Positions 15,905 through 24,901 are shown, numbered from the stretch's first letter. The stretch: 64,000 nucleotides of DNA from Aestuariibaculum suncheonense (GCF_014596935.1 NZ_JACVXC010000006.1:1-64000), one strand, 5' to 3'. A program made the numbers and translations. The notes: generated by a model from the sequence alone, not told the origin.

Positions 15905-17179
15905 ATGGAATACAATAATAAGCAGCAAATCGAAGAAGCTTTAAAAAACGTAATCCAGACAGATTTAGAAAAATCAAAAGAGAAACTAAATACTATAGTT
16001 TCTCTTTTGCCTTCTGAATTTAAGGGTTTAATTGAAGAAGCTTTTTTATGTAAGCGTGTGCCAAAAGAGTACATGTTGAGTTCAATATTTTTTACGGTTA
16101 GTACTTCCGTTGGTTTAACTTTTTATCTTAAAGGCTTAGGGTATAAAAACTACGGTAATTGTTATTTTACAATTGTTGGAAGTAGAGGTGATGCTAAGAG
16201 TGAAGCAATTAAAATAGCCACCAATCCTATTAAGGAAATAGACGATGTGGAATATGAGGATTATCTAGACGAATTAAGGGTTAGTGAGGGGGATGAGAAG
16301 AGTGTAATAAGAAAGCAAAATCTAATTCAAAACGCATCGATTGAAGCGGCACATAAGGTACACGCAGATAACCCAAACGCTGTCGGTATTGCAATAGACG
16401 AGATTTATGGGTTAATTGAAAAGATGGCGAACCCTAATAGTCGTGACGGTGTTGCGTGGCGTAATTTTTTCCTAGAGGGCTATACCAACGGCTGTTTAGA
16501 TGTTTCTCGTAAAACGACTCAGAGTTTTAGAATTAAGTCAACTTATGTGACTCTTATTGGTGGCTTGCAGTATCAATTTTTACCTAAGTTATTTGCTAAC
16601 GGTAATTTAGAAAGTGGGTTTATCGATAGGCAGTTTTTTACGCCAAAAATAACACACAACAATACACTTGTAGTAGAAGGTATTGCCAATAGTAGCTTGG
16701 TTTCTTATGGTGCTTCAATTAAAAATATTTTAGCCTATAAACGTCAAAGCGAAAACCCTGAAGAAACAAAAAAGCAATTTGAAATTGTAATGTCGAAAAG
16801 TGCAGAGCTATTGCTATTTGAATACACTCAAGACTTAATAAATAGACAAGGGGAGGCTGAACCAGTTATTAAAGAATACATGTCTAAGATGCAAATTTCG
16901 GTGCAGAAGCTATGTGTTATTATTTTTATGATGCTTAATGCTTCTGGTTCCACGTTTGCAAGTGTATTAACCGATGAAGTCGTCGAATTGGCTATAGAAT
17001 GTAATGAGTTTTACTTTTTAAATTTTCAATTAATTGTTAAGGAAGGTTTTCGGGAAGCAGAGCCTTCTGTTGAACAAATTATTAAATTGGCGAAAAAAAA
17101 TGAAGCCTCGCAAAAGGCAGTAGCTGAAATTACGGGGCTACATAAAGGGACAATTTCAAAAAAATGGGCGAAAGTTTAG
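15905..17179 (+). CDS. DUF3987-type P-loop ATPase of mobile elements
   Basis: A 424-residue protein of the type carried by Bacteroidota integrative elements and satellites. A Walker A-like loop lies at residues 92-99 (GSRGDAKS) and a Walker B-like motif around Asp165-Glu166 (GIAIDEI). The C-terminus ends in a helix-turn-helix-like segment (SQKAVAEITGLHKGTISKKW), which suggests DNA binding. The next gene encodes a primase-like protein, so the pair looks like a helicase plus primase replication module. The helicase role is inference from family and context. Confidence 0.75.
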   Translation: MEYNNKQQIEEALKNVIQTDLEKSKEKLNTIVSLLPSEFKGLIEEAFLCKRVPKEYMLSSIFFTVSTSVGLTFYLKGLGYKNYGNCYFTIVGSRGDAKSEAIKIATNPIKEIDDVEYEDYLDELRVSEGDEKSVIRKQNLIQNASIEAAHKVHADNPNAVGIAIDEIYGLIEKMANPNSRDGVAWRNFFLEGYTNGCLDVSRKTTQSFRIKSTYVTLIGGLQYQFLPKLFANGNLESGFIDRQFFTPKITHNNTLVVEGIANSSLVSYGASIKNILAYKRQSENPEETKKQFEIVMSKSAELLLFEYTQDLINRQGEAEPVIKEYMSKMQISVQKLCVIIFMMLNASGSTFASVLTDEVVELAIECNEFYFLNFQLIVKEGFREAEPSVEQIIKLAKKNEASQKAVAEITGLHKGTISKKWAKV

Positions 17180-17186
17180 TTAAGGG

Positions 17187-17277
17187 CTGGCAACTCGCAA
17201 CTCATCACTTGTTTCTGTGTAAATATTTGTTTTTGAATAATTTATAGTGATGTATTGAGGTGGTTTCGAGTTGCCAG
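17187..17277. repeat. Long stem-loop between the DUF3987 and primase-like genes
   Basis: The outer stem is an 11-bp perfect inverted repeat, CTGGCAACTCG (17187-17197) with CGAGTTGCCAG (17267-17277). The inner stem is CATCACT (17203-17209) with AGTGATG (17246-17252), and the loop is 36 bases. It fills nearly the whole gap between the two replication-type genes and has no T-run, so it is not a standard terminator. It could be an origin, a protein-binding site or an mRNA element. Confidence 0.55.
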
Positions 17278-17298
17278 TTTCTACTAATGTTTATAGAT

Positions 17299-18270
17299 AT
17301 GTTACAAAGAGTTGATTATAAATTAGAGTTTGAGCGTAAAAGAAATATTAAACTTATTACACCTTGTTGTGGTAAACTAAATAAGGATGGCAAATTTGTT
17401 AATTTTAAGGGCTTTCCAGAGGCTTTTGGGTATTGCCATTCGTGTGGTGTTTCAACTGTGCCACCATCCCTTTATAAAGACGATGAGGGTAACGAATACA
17501 TCTGGAATGAAACGACTAATAATTTTGAAAAACATGTAACACAATTGTCTTACGATAGTGTAACACAAAGTAGTAACACATTAATCCAGAGCTGTGTTAC
17601 AAGTGAAGAATTTCCGTCTAAAAATATAAAATATATTGATTACGATGTAGTTAGGTTATTTGTTGAAAATCCCAAGGAAAACAATTTACTATTTTATTTG
17701 CGTAACACATATCCTGAAGATTTAGTGAATAGTGTTAAAGAAATGTATCACATTGGCACTGGTAAGGACGGCGGTGTAGTATTTTGGTTAATTAATATTG
17801 AGGGTAATGTGCAAAAGGCTAAAGTTGTTTACTACGGTAAAGATGGTAAAAGGACAAATTATTTTAAAGTGCCATATAAAAATGAGAATGGGTATTATAG
17901 TTGCTTGTTTGGGGAGCATTTACTAGCGTTTGATAACCATAAGCCAATTGTGTTAGTGGAAAGTGAAAAAACGGCTATAGTATGTGCTATGGAGTTGCCT
18001 AATTATAGATGGTTGGCGTACGGCGGTATAAATGGGCTTACCGATACAAAGTTAAAGCCTCTAATCGGTGAAAAAGTGGTAATAGTTCCAGATATGAGTG
18101 AAAAGGCAGTAGCAATAATGCAGAAAAAACTACATGATTTAAAGCAGTTGGGTATAGATGCTGAAATTTGGGATATGACTCAAGGCATGTCGGATGAACA
18201 ACTTAAAGAGCAGGGTTGGTATAATTGCGATTTAGAGGATGTTTTTAGAGGGTATAAAGGATTAAATTAA
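17299..18270 (+). CDS. Zn-finger/Toprim primase-like protein (DUF6371-like)
   Basis: A 323-residue protein. The N-terminus has a zinc-ribbon-like Cys set (Cys23, Cys24, Cys46, Cys49), and the C-terminal half has a Toprim-like domain (VLVESEKTAIVCAM, then AYGGINGL and VVIVPDMS). This matches DNA primase-like proteins of mobile elements. The frame extends up to GTG 17260, but that codon lies inside the stem-loop at 17187-17277, so ATG 17299 (or 17287) is the more likely start. It probably works with the DUF3987 protein in element replication. Confidence 0.7.
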   Translation: MLQRVDYKLEFERKRNIKLITPCCGKLNKDGKFVNFKGFPEAFGYCHSCGVSTVPPSLYKDDEGNEYIWNETTNNFEKHVTQLSYDSVTQSSNTLIQSCVTSEEFPSKNIKYIDYDVVRLFVENPKENNLLFYLRNTYPEDLVNSVKEMYHIGTGKDGGVVFWLINIEGNVQKAKVVYYGKDGKRTNYFKVPYKNENGYYSCLFGEHLLAFDNHKPIVLVESEKTAIVCAMELPNYRWLAYGGINGLTDTKLKPLIGEKVVIVPDMSEKAVAIMQKKLHDLKQLGIDAEIWDMTQGMSDEQLKEQGWYNCDLEDVFRGYKGLN

Positions 18271-18271
18271 T

Positions 18272-18279
18272 TATATTTG
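18272..18279 (+). promoter_or_regulatory. -7 promoter element directly after the primase-like gene
   Basis: TATATTTG, an exact TAnnTTTG match, starts 1 base after the stop codon at 18268-18270. It lies 6 bases before a hairpin with a T-run, so it may drive a very short RNA. The -33 region is only T-rich. Confidence 0.5.
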
Positions 18280-18284
18280 CTCGT

Positions 18285-18344
18285 CCTGTTAGATAAGGTG
18301 GATTGCCTAAAAACTTTGCCGTCATGTAATCTAGCAGGTTTTTT
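18285..18344 (+). ncRNA. Candidate small structured RNA, or terminator with large loop
   Basis: A 10-bp stem (CCTGTTAGAT 18285-18294 with ATCTAGCAGG 18329-18338, one G-T wobble) closes a 34-base internal region and is followed by six T residues. A -7 box lies just upstream. Together they could make an RNA of about 60 nt starting close to the stem. The large, GC-richer loop is unusual for a simple terminator. The simpler view is a terminator for the primase-like gene. I recognise no known RNA family. Confidence 0.4.
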
Positions 18345-18469
18345 ATTTTACACCCAAATACACTTTAGTTTTTGCCATCAGCGATTTTATTTAAAAACTT
18401 TAAAAACAAGTTTTACTAAAATGTATAAATAATCTTATTTTTAGGTTTTAAAACTGTAGTTTAGAGTTG

Positions 18470-21457
18470 ATGACTAAAGAACAACAAATAGAAGAAGAGT
18501 TAATAAGTAGGTTAACCGATTTAAAATACACGTATAGAAAAGACATAAGAACTAAAGAAGCCTTAGAGCAAAACTTTAGGCAAAAATTTGAAAGCTTAAA
18601 TCGTGTAAATTTAACCGATTCGGAGTTTGAAAGGTTGCGGGAAGAAATTGTAAACCCCGATGTTTTTAAAGCTTCTAATTATTTAAGAAAAACGAACACA
18701 TTTTCAAGAGAAGATGGTACGCCTTTACACTATACGCTTGTTAATATTAAAGATTGGTGCAAAAACGAATTTGAAGTTATTAACCAGTTAAGAATTAACA
18801 CAGAGTATAGTAACCACCGTTACGATGTTATTTTACTTATTAATGGCGTTCCTGTAGTTCAAATAGAATTAAAGTCGTTGCATGTTAGCCCAAATCGAGC
18901 CATGCAACAAATCGTAGAATATAAAAGCGATCTAGGTAATGGCTATACCAATTCTTTAATGTGTTTTATGCAATTGTTCATTGTTAGTAATAAAACAAGA
19001 ACGTTCTATTTTGCAAATAACAATAACCAGCATTTCGCTTTTAATGCCGATGAGCAGTTTTTACCTGTTTACGAATTAGCCAGCGAAGACAATAAAAAAA
19101 TAAGCCACCTCGACGATTTTACCGATAAGTTTTTAACCAAGTGTACCTTAGGGCAAATGATAAGCCGTTATATGGTGTTGGTCGCTAGCGAGCAAAAAAT
19201 ACTGGTTATGCGTCCGTATCAAATTTATGCGGTTAAAGCTATTGTAGATTGCATCGACCAAAACCGAGGAAACGGATACATTTGGCATACTACGGGAAGT
19301 GGAAAAACCTTAACATCCTTTAAAGCTTCTACCCTTCTTAAAGAAAATTCAAATATTGAAAAATGTCTATTTGTAGTCGACAGAAAAGATTTAGATAGGC
19401 AAACACGAGAGGAGTTTAACAAGTTTCAAGAAGGTAGTGTTGAAGAAAACACTAATACCGAAACTTTAGTAAAACGCATGCTTTCTACCGATTATGCCGA
19501 TAAGGTTATCGTTACTACCATTCAAAAATTAGGTTTGGCTCTTAATCAAAATAGTAGACGAAATGTAAAACAACGGGAAGACAATAAGCCTACGTATTAC
19601 GACCGATTAGCACCTTTACAAGACAAAAGGGTGGTGTTTATTTTCGATGAATGCCACCGTTCGCAATTTGGCGACAATCACGACGCTATTAAAGAGTTTT
19701 TTCCAAAAGCGCAACTATTTGGGTTTACGGGAACACCTATTTTTGAAGATAACGCCACTTATAAAACCATCGAAGGTACTGAGGCATCGTTCAGAACCAC
19801 GACCGATGTGTTTCAGCAGGAGTTACACGCTTATACCATTACGCATGCCATAGAAGATAAAAACGTATTACGTTTTCATATCGATTATTTTAAACCAGAT
19901 GGCAATGTTACGGTTGGTGGCGATTTGCATAAACTGGCGGTTACCAATGCCATTATTAAAAAGCATGACAAAGCGACTAACGATAGAAAGTTTAATAGTG
20001 TACTGGCAACGGCTTCTATAAATGATGCTATTCAGTATTACAATATCTTTAAAGAGTTACAAGCCGAAAAGATAGAAGAAAACGAAGATTACAAACTGCT
20101 AAATATCGCTTGTGTGTTCTCGCCGCCTGCCGAGGGTAATAAAGATATTAAACAAATTCAGGAAGATTTACCACAAGAACGTGCCGATAACGAAGTCGAA
20201 CCCAATAAAAAGAAAGAAGCCTTAACGGCTATTATTTCAGATTATAACGGGCAATACGGTACAAATCACACGATTTCGGAGTTTGATTTATATTATCAAG
20301 ACGTACAACAACGCATCAAAGACCAAAAGTATAGCAATAAAGACTATGCGCACAAGAATAAAATTGATGTGATGATAGTGGTCGATATGCTGTTAACGGG
20401 TTTCGACTCTAAATATTTAAACACGCTTTACGTCGATAAAAACCTAAAGTATCACGGTTTAATACAAGCCTTTTCACGTACCAATCGTGTTATTAACGAT
20501 ACCAAGCCTTATGGTAATATTTTAGACTTCCGTCACCAAGAGGAAAGTGTCGATAAAGCCATGGTGTTATTCTCTGGCGAAAAAGTAGATAACCCTAAAG
20601 AAATTTGGTTGGTCGATGCAGCGCCTAAGGTTATCGATAAATACGAAAAGGCGGTAAGCAACTTAAAAGCTTTTATGGAGTCGAAAGGGTTGGAGTGTAC
20701 GCCTTCCGATGTTACCAATTTAAAAGGCGACGAAGCGCGTGCCGAGTTTATTAATACCTTTAAAGAAGTACAACGCTTAAAAACACAATTAGACCAATAT
20801 ACCGACCTTGAAGAGCAGCAAACTGAAACGATTGAAGCATTGTTGCCTATAGACGATTTACGTTCCTTTAAATCGGTGTATTTAGATACGGCTAAGCGTT
20901 TAAAAGCCGAGCAAGATAAAGGCGATAATGTACCTCCAGAAGTAGAACAACTAGATTTCGAGTTTGTACTGTTCTCGTCTGCCATTATAGACTACGATTA
21001 TATTATTGGCTTAATAGCCAAATACACCCAAGACAAACCGTCTAAACAAAAAATGACACGCCAGCAGCTTATTAACCTGTTAAGTTCTAGTGCGAATTTA
21101 ATTGATGAGCGTGACGATATCATTGAATACATTAACACCCTTGAAGTAGGTAATGGTTTAACCGAAAAACAAATACGTTTAGGTTACCAAAAATATAAAG
21201 ACGACAAGGCAGAAAAAGAAGTGCGTACTATTTCTGAAAAGCACGGAATTACTACAGAAAGTCTTAAAAGCTTTATCGCCGAAATTATGAACCGCATGTT
21301 GTTCGATGGTGAAAAATTAACCGACCTATTAGCACCGCTAGAGTTAGGTTGGAAAGACCGCCGAGTTAAAGAATTAGAACTCATGGAAGACTTAGTGCCA
21401 TTATTAAACAAACTAGCCCAAGAGCGTGAGATAGCAGGATTAAATGCTTATGAATAA
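18470..21457 (+). CDS. hsdR: Type I restriction enzyme, R subunit
   Basis: A 995-residue motor and nuclease subunit that translocates and cuts unmodified DNA with HsdM and HsdS. The nuclease core is Asp119, then Glu133-x-Lys135 (VVQIELKS). The Walker A motif is TTGSGKT (274-280), the DEAD-like box is DECH (393-396), and helicase motif VI lies in IQAFSRTNRV. The length is normal. The frame starts at TTG 18467, but ATG 18470 is preferred. It is first in the operon hsdR-hsdS-prrC-like-rhuM-hsdM, with a 125-base gap after the candidate small RNA. The order is reversed from the usual hsdM-first layout. Confidence 0.95.
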   Translation: MTKEQQIEEELISRLTDLKYTYRKDIRTKEALEQNFRQKFESLNRVNLTDSEFERLREEIVNPDVFKASNYLRKTNTFSREDGTPLHYTLVNIKDWCKNEFEVINQLRINTEYSNHRYDVILLINGVPVVQIELKSLHVSPNRAMQQIVEYKSDLGNGYTNSLMCFMQLFIVSNKTRTFYFANNNNQHFAFNADEQFLPVYELASEDNKKISHLDDFTDKFLTKCTLGQMISRYMVLVASEQKILVMRPYQIYAVKAIVDCIDQNRGNGYIWHTTGSGKTLTSFKASTLLKENSNIEKCLFVVDRKDLDRQTREEFNKFQEGSVEENTNTETLVKRMLSTDYADKVIVTTIQKLGLALNQNSRRNVKQREDNKPTYYDRLAPLQDKRVVFIFDECHRSQFGDNHDAIKEFFPKAQLFGFTGTPIFEDNATYKTIEGTEASFRTTTDVFQQELHAYTITHAIEDKNVLRFHIDYFKPDGNVTVGGDLHKLAVTNAIIKKHDKATNDRKFNSVLATASINDAIQYYNIFKELQAEKIEENEDYKLLNIACVFSPPAEGNKDIKQIQEDLPQERADNEVEPNKKKEALTAIISDYNGQYGTNHTISEFDLYYQDVQQRIKDQKYSNKDYAHKNKIDVMIVVDMLLTGFDSKYLNTLYVDKNLKYHGLIQAFSRTNRVINDTKPYGNILDFRHQEESVDKAMVLFSGEKVDNPKEIWLVDAAPKVIDKYEKAVSNLKAFMESKGLECTPSDVTNLKGDEARAEFINTFKEVQRLKTQLDQYTDLEEQQTETIEALLPIDDLRSFKSVYLDTAKRLKAEQDKGDNVPPEVEQLDFEFVLFSSAIIDYDYIIGLIAKYTQDKPSKQKMTRQQLINLLSSSANLIDERDDIIEYINTLEVGNGLTEKQIRLGYQKYKDDKAEKEVRTISEKHGITTESLKSFIAEIMNRMLFDGEKLTDLLAPLELGWKDRRVKELELMEDLVPLLNKLAQEREIAGLNAYE

Positions 21458-22724
21458 TAAAGAAGAAAATATAGTGCCGCAATTGCGTTTTCCTGAATTT
21501 AAAGATGAATGGAAGCCTTCAACAATTGAAGAAAACTGTAATTTGAAGGGACGTATTGGTTATAGAGGTTATACCAAAAGTGACTTGGTAGCTAAAGGAG
21601 AAGGAGTTCTTGTTTTAGGTGGTAAGCACATTCAAAATCATAGATTAGATTTGTCAGACCCTACTTTTTTGAGTTGGGAAAAATATTATGAATCACCTGA
21701 AATTATGGTCAAGGAAGGTCATGTTATTTTTTCTCAAAGAGGAAGTTTAGGCGATTGTGCGTTAATTGATAAAGAAATTGGTGAAGCTACTATCAACCCT
21801 AGTATGGTTTTAATAAAAGATATAACTAGTGATACTAAATTCCTTTATTATGTTTTAACTGGGAACTACATTCAAAATGAAGTAAAAAGAATTAGTACTT
21901 CTGCCGCTGTACCTATGCTTTCTCAAAAACAAATTAAGGATTTTCCTTTTTTTAAACCCTCACTAAAAGAACAACAAAAAATTGCCAATTGTTTATCATC
22001 GTTAGATGATGTTATTACTGCCGAAACAGAAAAACTAGAGTTATTACAAGCGCATAAAAAAGGCTTATTACAACAGTTGTTTCCACAAGAAGGCGAAACG
22101 CAGCCTAAATACCGTTTTCCAGAATTTAAAAATGATGGGGATTGGGAGGGAACTACTTTGGGTGAGTTATCTAAATTTAGAAGAGGGAGTTTTCCGCAAC
22201 CATATGGTCTTCCAGAATGGTATGACGATATAAACGGAATGCCATTTATACAGGTTTATGATGTTGACACTAATCTTAAAATAAAGCCAACCACTAAAAG
22301 GAAAATTAGTCAATTAGCTGCCGAACAAAGTGTTTTTATAGAAAAAGGTACTGTAATTATCACTATTCAAGGTTCAATTGGTCGTGTAGCTATAACTCAA
22401 TATGATGCATATATTGATAGAACTTTATTGCTCTTCGAAGAGTTTTACAAACCTATAGACAAGTTATTCTTTGCTTATGTAATCCAGTTGTTGTTTGAAA
22501 TAGAAAAAGAAAAAGCACCAGGGGGTATTATTAAAACAATAACCAAGGAAGTTCTTACCAGTTTCAATATTAATATTCCAGATATTTTGGAACAGCAAAA
22601 AATAGCCAATTGTTTATCTTCTATAGACGAAACAATTGAAGCCCAAACCCAAAAAATAGAAAGCCTGCAAAACCATAAAAAAGGTTTATTACAGCAGTTG
22701 TTTCCTAATATAAGTGATGTTTAA
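21450..22724 (+). CDS. hsdS: Type I restriction enzyme, specificity subunit
   Basis: A 424-residue subunit that chooses the DNA target. It shows two target-recognition domains (about residues 8-170 and 215-380), each followed by a conserved helical spacer starting QQKIANCLSS and ending HKKGLLQQLFP. The frame overlaps the end of hsdR, and ATG 21444 or 21450 are both possible. The spacers are repeated at DNA level (21969-22084 and 22590-22705). The two halves begin with the same phrase (RFPEFK), typical of S subunits. Confidence 0.93.
   Translation: MNNKEENIVPQLRFPEFKDEWKPSTIEENCNLKGRIGYRGYTKSDLVAKGEGVLVLGGKHIQNHRLDLSDPTFLSWEKYYESPEIMVKEGHVIFSQRGSLGDCALIDKEIGEATINPSMVLIKDITSDTKFLYYVLTGNYIQNEVKRISTSAAVPMLSQKQIKDFPFFKPSLKEQQKIANCLSSLDDVITAETEKLELLQAHKKGLLQQLFPQEGETQPKYRFPEFKNDGDWEGTTLGELSKFRRGSFPQPYGLPEWYDDINGMPFIQVYDVDTNLKIKPTTKRKISQLAAEQSVFIEKGTVIITIQGSIGRVAITQYDAYIDRTLLLFEEFYKPIDKLFFAYVIQLLFEIEKEKAPGGIIKTITKEVLTSFNINIPDILEQQKIANCLSSIDETIEAQTQKIESLQNHKKGLLQQLFPNISDV
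21969..22084 (+). repeat. hsdS internal repeat, first copy
   Basis: This encodes the central conserved spacer. Its first 29 bases match 22590-22618 with 2 differences, and its last 32 bases match 22674-22705 with 2 differences. Homologous recombination between the copies could reassort target-recognition domains. Confidence 0.7.
22590..22705 (+). repeat. hsdS internal repeat, second copy
   Basis: This encodes the C-terminal conserved spacer, the partner of 21969-22084. The middle part is diverged at DNA level while the ends are nearly identical. Confidence 0.7.
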
Positions 22725-22726
22725 GT

Positions 22727-23878
22727 ATGGGTAGAAATATAGAAACTATACAATTTAATGCTTTAAAAGAAGTAGCAAGTCATTTCCGTAAAGTACTTAC
22801 AGGCGACCATACCCCAGAAAAAGAATTTATCTTGTTTTTTGCCCATAACGGCACAGGTAAAACAAGACTGTCTATGGAATTTAAAGATTTTAATAAACCT
22901 GAGGGAGATTTTGATACGTTATATTTTAATGCTTTTACAGAAGACCTTTTCGTTTGGAATAACGATTTAGAAAATGGGGTTACAAGAATGCTGCAATTAA
23001 ATAAAGATTCTAAACTATTTATAGGTCTTCAAGATTTAGAAATGGAAACTCGTATTGGAAAATTATTTCAAAACTATGTAGATATTAATTTTTTTATCGA
23101 TTACGAAAACTACACTGTTACCTTTTCTAGAAATGTTGTTATTGATGGTAATACCGAAACCGTTGAAAATATAAAAATATCAAGAGGTGAAGAAAATCTT
23201 TTTATTTGGTGTTTTTTTATCGCTATTTGCGAAATCGCCATAGACCAAGTGAATAGTGATGATGATACTGGTGCTTACAACTGGGTTAAATACATTTATA
23301 TAGACGACCCAATCTCTTCCTTAGACGAAAATAAAGCGATTGCCGTAGCTTGCGATTTAGCTAACTTGATACAGGAAATTAAAAACGAAGGAAGTAAAAT
23401 TAAGACAGTGGTATCTTCGCATCACAGTTTATTTTTTAATGTTATGTTTAATGAGTTAAAGAATAAAGCAAAACATAAAGCCTATTATTTACACTCTAAA
23501 AATAATGAAACATATACCTTGCAAGATACTGGTGATGTACCGTTCTTTCATCATATCGCCATTATTAGTCAATTAAAACAAGTAGTCGATTCTGGTGATA
23601 TTTACACCCATCATTTTAATACACTAAGAAGTATATTAGAAAAAACGGCTAGTTTTTTTGGTTACGATAAGATTGACAAATGTATTCAAGGCTTAGACGA
23701 CGAAGTGCTTTTTGAAAGAGCTTTAAATTTGTTTAGTCATGGTAAGTATTCTATTTACGACCCAAAGGAAATGGGAGCAGATAACAAAGATTTATTTAAA
23801 AAAATATTCGACGGATTTCTAGCTAAATATGAATTTTATTTACCTGAAATTTTTAATAAACAGCAAGAAGCCGTATAA
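22727..23878 (+). CDS. PrrC-like protein: ABC-type ATPase with putative anticodon nuclease domain
   Basis: A 383-residue protein, close to the length of E. coli PrrC. The ATPase half has Walker A AHNGTGKT (39-46) followed by RLS, as in PrrC, an ABC signature ISRGEE (151-156), Walker B IYIDDPISSLD (190-200) and a SSHH switch region (230-233). The C-terminal helical half carries Arg301-x3-Glu305 and His338, nearly the spacing of the PrrC catalytic triad (R320, E324, H356). PrrC cleaves a tRNA anticodon loop when its partner type I enzyme is inhibited. It starts 2 bases after hsdS, inside the RM operon. Nuclease activity and tRNA target are inferred. Confidence 0.7.
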   Translation: MGRNIETIQFNALKEVASHFRKVLTGDHTPEKEFILFFAHNGTGKTRLSMEFKDFNKPEGDFDTLYFNAFTEDLFVWNNDLENGVTRMLQLNKDSKLFIGLQDLEMETRIGKLFQNYVDINFFIDYENYTVTFSRNVVIDGNTETVENIKISRGEENLFIWCFFIAICEIAIDQVNSDDDTGAYNWVKYIYIDDPISSLDENKAIAVACDLANLIQEIKNEGSKIKTVVSSHHSLFFNVMFNELKNKAKHKAYYLHSKNNETYTLQDTGDVPFFHHIAIISQLKQVVDSGDIYTHHFNTLRSILEKTASFFGYDKIDKCIQGLDDEVLFERALNLFSHGKYSIYDPKEMGADNKDLFKKIFDGFLAKYEFYLPEIFNKQQEAV

Positions 23879-23890
23879 TAATTTGTAAAC

Positions 23891-24901
23891 ATGAGCAACC
23901 TAAAAACCAATAACTTTTTGCTTTACACCAATGAAAATGGTGAGGTTAAAGTAGATGTACTGTTAAAGGACGAAACCATATGGTTAACAATAAACCAAAT
24001 GGCTGAGCTTTTTGGTATTGATAAAAGCGGTATTTCAAGACATATTAAGAATGTTTTTGAAACTGGCGAATTACGTGAAGAACTGGTTGTTGCAAAAATT
24101 GCAACAACCACTCAACATGGAGCTATGCCCAACAAAACACAAACCAAGCCAGTTATGTATTTTAATCTAGATATGATTATTTCAGTTGGCTACAGGGTAA
24201 ACTCTTTACGAGGTACGCATTTTAGAATGTGGGCAACAAAACAACTTACCGAATTAATTAGAAAAGGCTTTGTTCTGGATAACGAAAAACTAAAAAACCC
24301 AGATAATCCATTTGGTAAAGATTACTTCGATGAGTTACTAGAACAAATACGTGATATTCGTTCTAGTGAAAAGCGTTTTTATCGTAAAATAACAGACATT
24401 TATGCTCTAGCTGTAGATTATAGCCCAAAAGCTGAAGAAACACAAGCGTTTTTTAAAGTGGTGCAAAACAAACTTATTTTTGCAGCAACGGGAAACACAG
24501 CAGCCGAAATAATAGCAAAGCGAAGTGACGTTACTAAAGATAACATGGGTTTGACGACTTTTAAAGGTTCTAAGGTTAGAAAACAGGATGTTACGGTTTC
24601 TAAAAACTATTTGAATAAAGACGAATTAGATACGTTAAACCGTATTGTAACTATGTATCTCGATTTTGCTGAATTACAAGCTAAAAACCACCGCCAAATG
24701 TTTATGAAAGATTGGCGACAAAAGCTAGATGCTTTTTTACAATTCAATGGTCAAGACATTTTGAAAAATGCTGGAAGCATTACTAAAAAGGTAGCCGATA
24801 AATTAGCAGAAGATAAATACGAAACCTTCCGTAGCAAAAGGCTTCAACAAGAACAACAACAGTTAGGCGATATTGATAATGCCATTAAAAAATTAAAATG
24901 A
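23891..24901 (+). CDS. rhuM: RhuM-family protein
   Basis: A 336-residue protein of the RhuM family (COG3943), often found in type I RM loci and other defence islands. The N-terminal region (IWLTINQMAELFGIDKSGIS) resembles a winged helix-turn-helix, followed by the family motif VVAKIATTTQHG and VISVGYRVNS-like GYRVNSLRGTHFR. The C-terminus is helical (a Fic/DOC-associated type domain in some annotations). Its stop overlaps the hsdM start (ATGA, 24898-24901). Its biochemical role is not established. A DNA regulatory or RM accessory role is inference from context. Confidence 0.85.
   Translation: MSNLKTNNFLLYTNENGEVKVDVLLKDETIWLTINQMAELFGIDKSGISRHIKNVFETGELREELVVAKIATTTQHGAMPNKTQTKPVMYFNLDMIISVGYRVNSLRGTHFRMWATKQLTELIRKGFVLDNEKLKNPDNPFGKDYFDELLEQIRDIRSSEKRFYRKITDIYALAVDYSPKAEETQAFFKVVQNKLIFAATGNTAAEIIAKRSDVTKDNMGLTTFKGSKVRKQDVTVSKNYLNKDELDTLNRIVTMYLDFAELQAKNHRQMFMKDWRQKLDAFLQFNGQDILKNAGSITKKVADKLAEDKYETFRSKRLQQEQQQLGDIDNAIKKLK
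24085..24109. repeat. Perfect hairpin within rhuM
   Basis: An 11-bp perfect inverted repeat (GGTTGTTGCAA / TTGCAACAACC) with a 3-base AAA loop encodes the VVAKIATTT motif. No T-run follows. It may be a chance result of the conserved peptide or an RNA or DNA control element. Confidence 0.6.

Noticed and set aside
20533-20985. 150-codon open frame antisense to hsdR
   Set aside because: It lies wholly in a conserved hsdR region, is Ser-rich with low complexity, and has no promoter or motif. It is a shadow frame.
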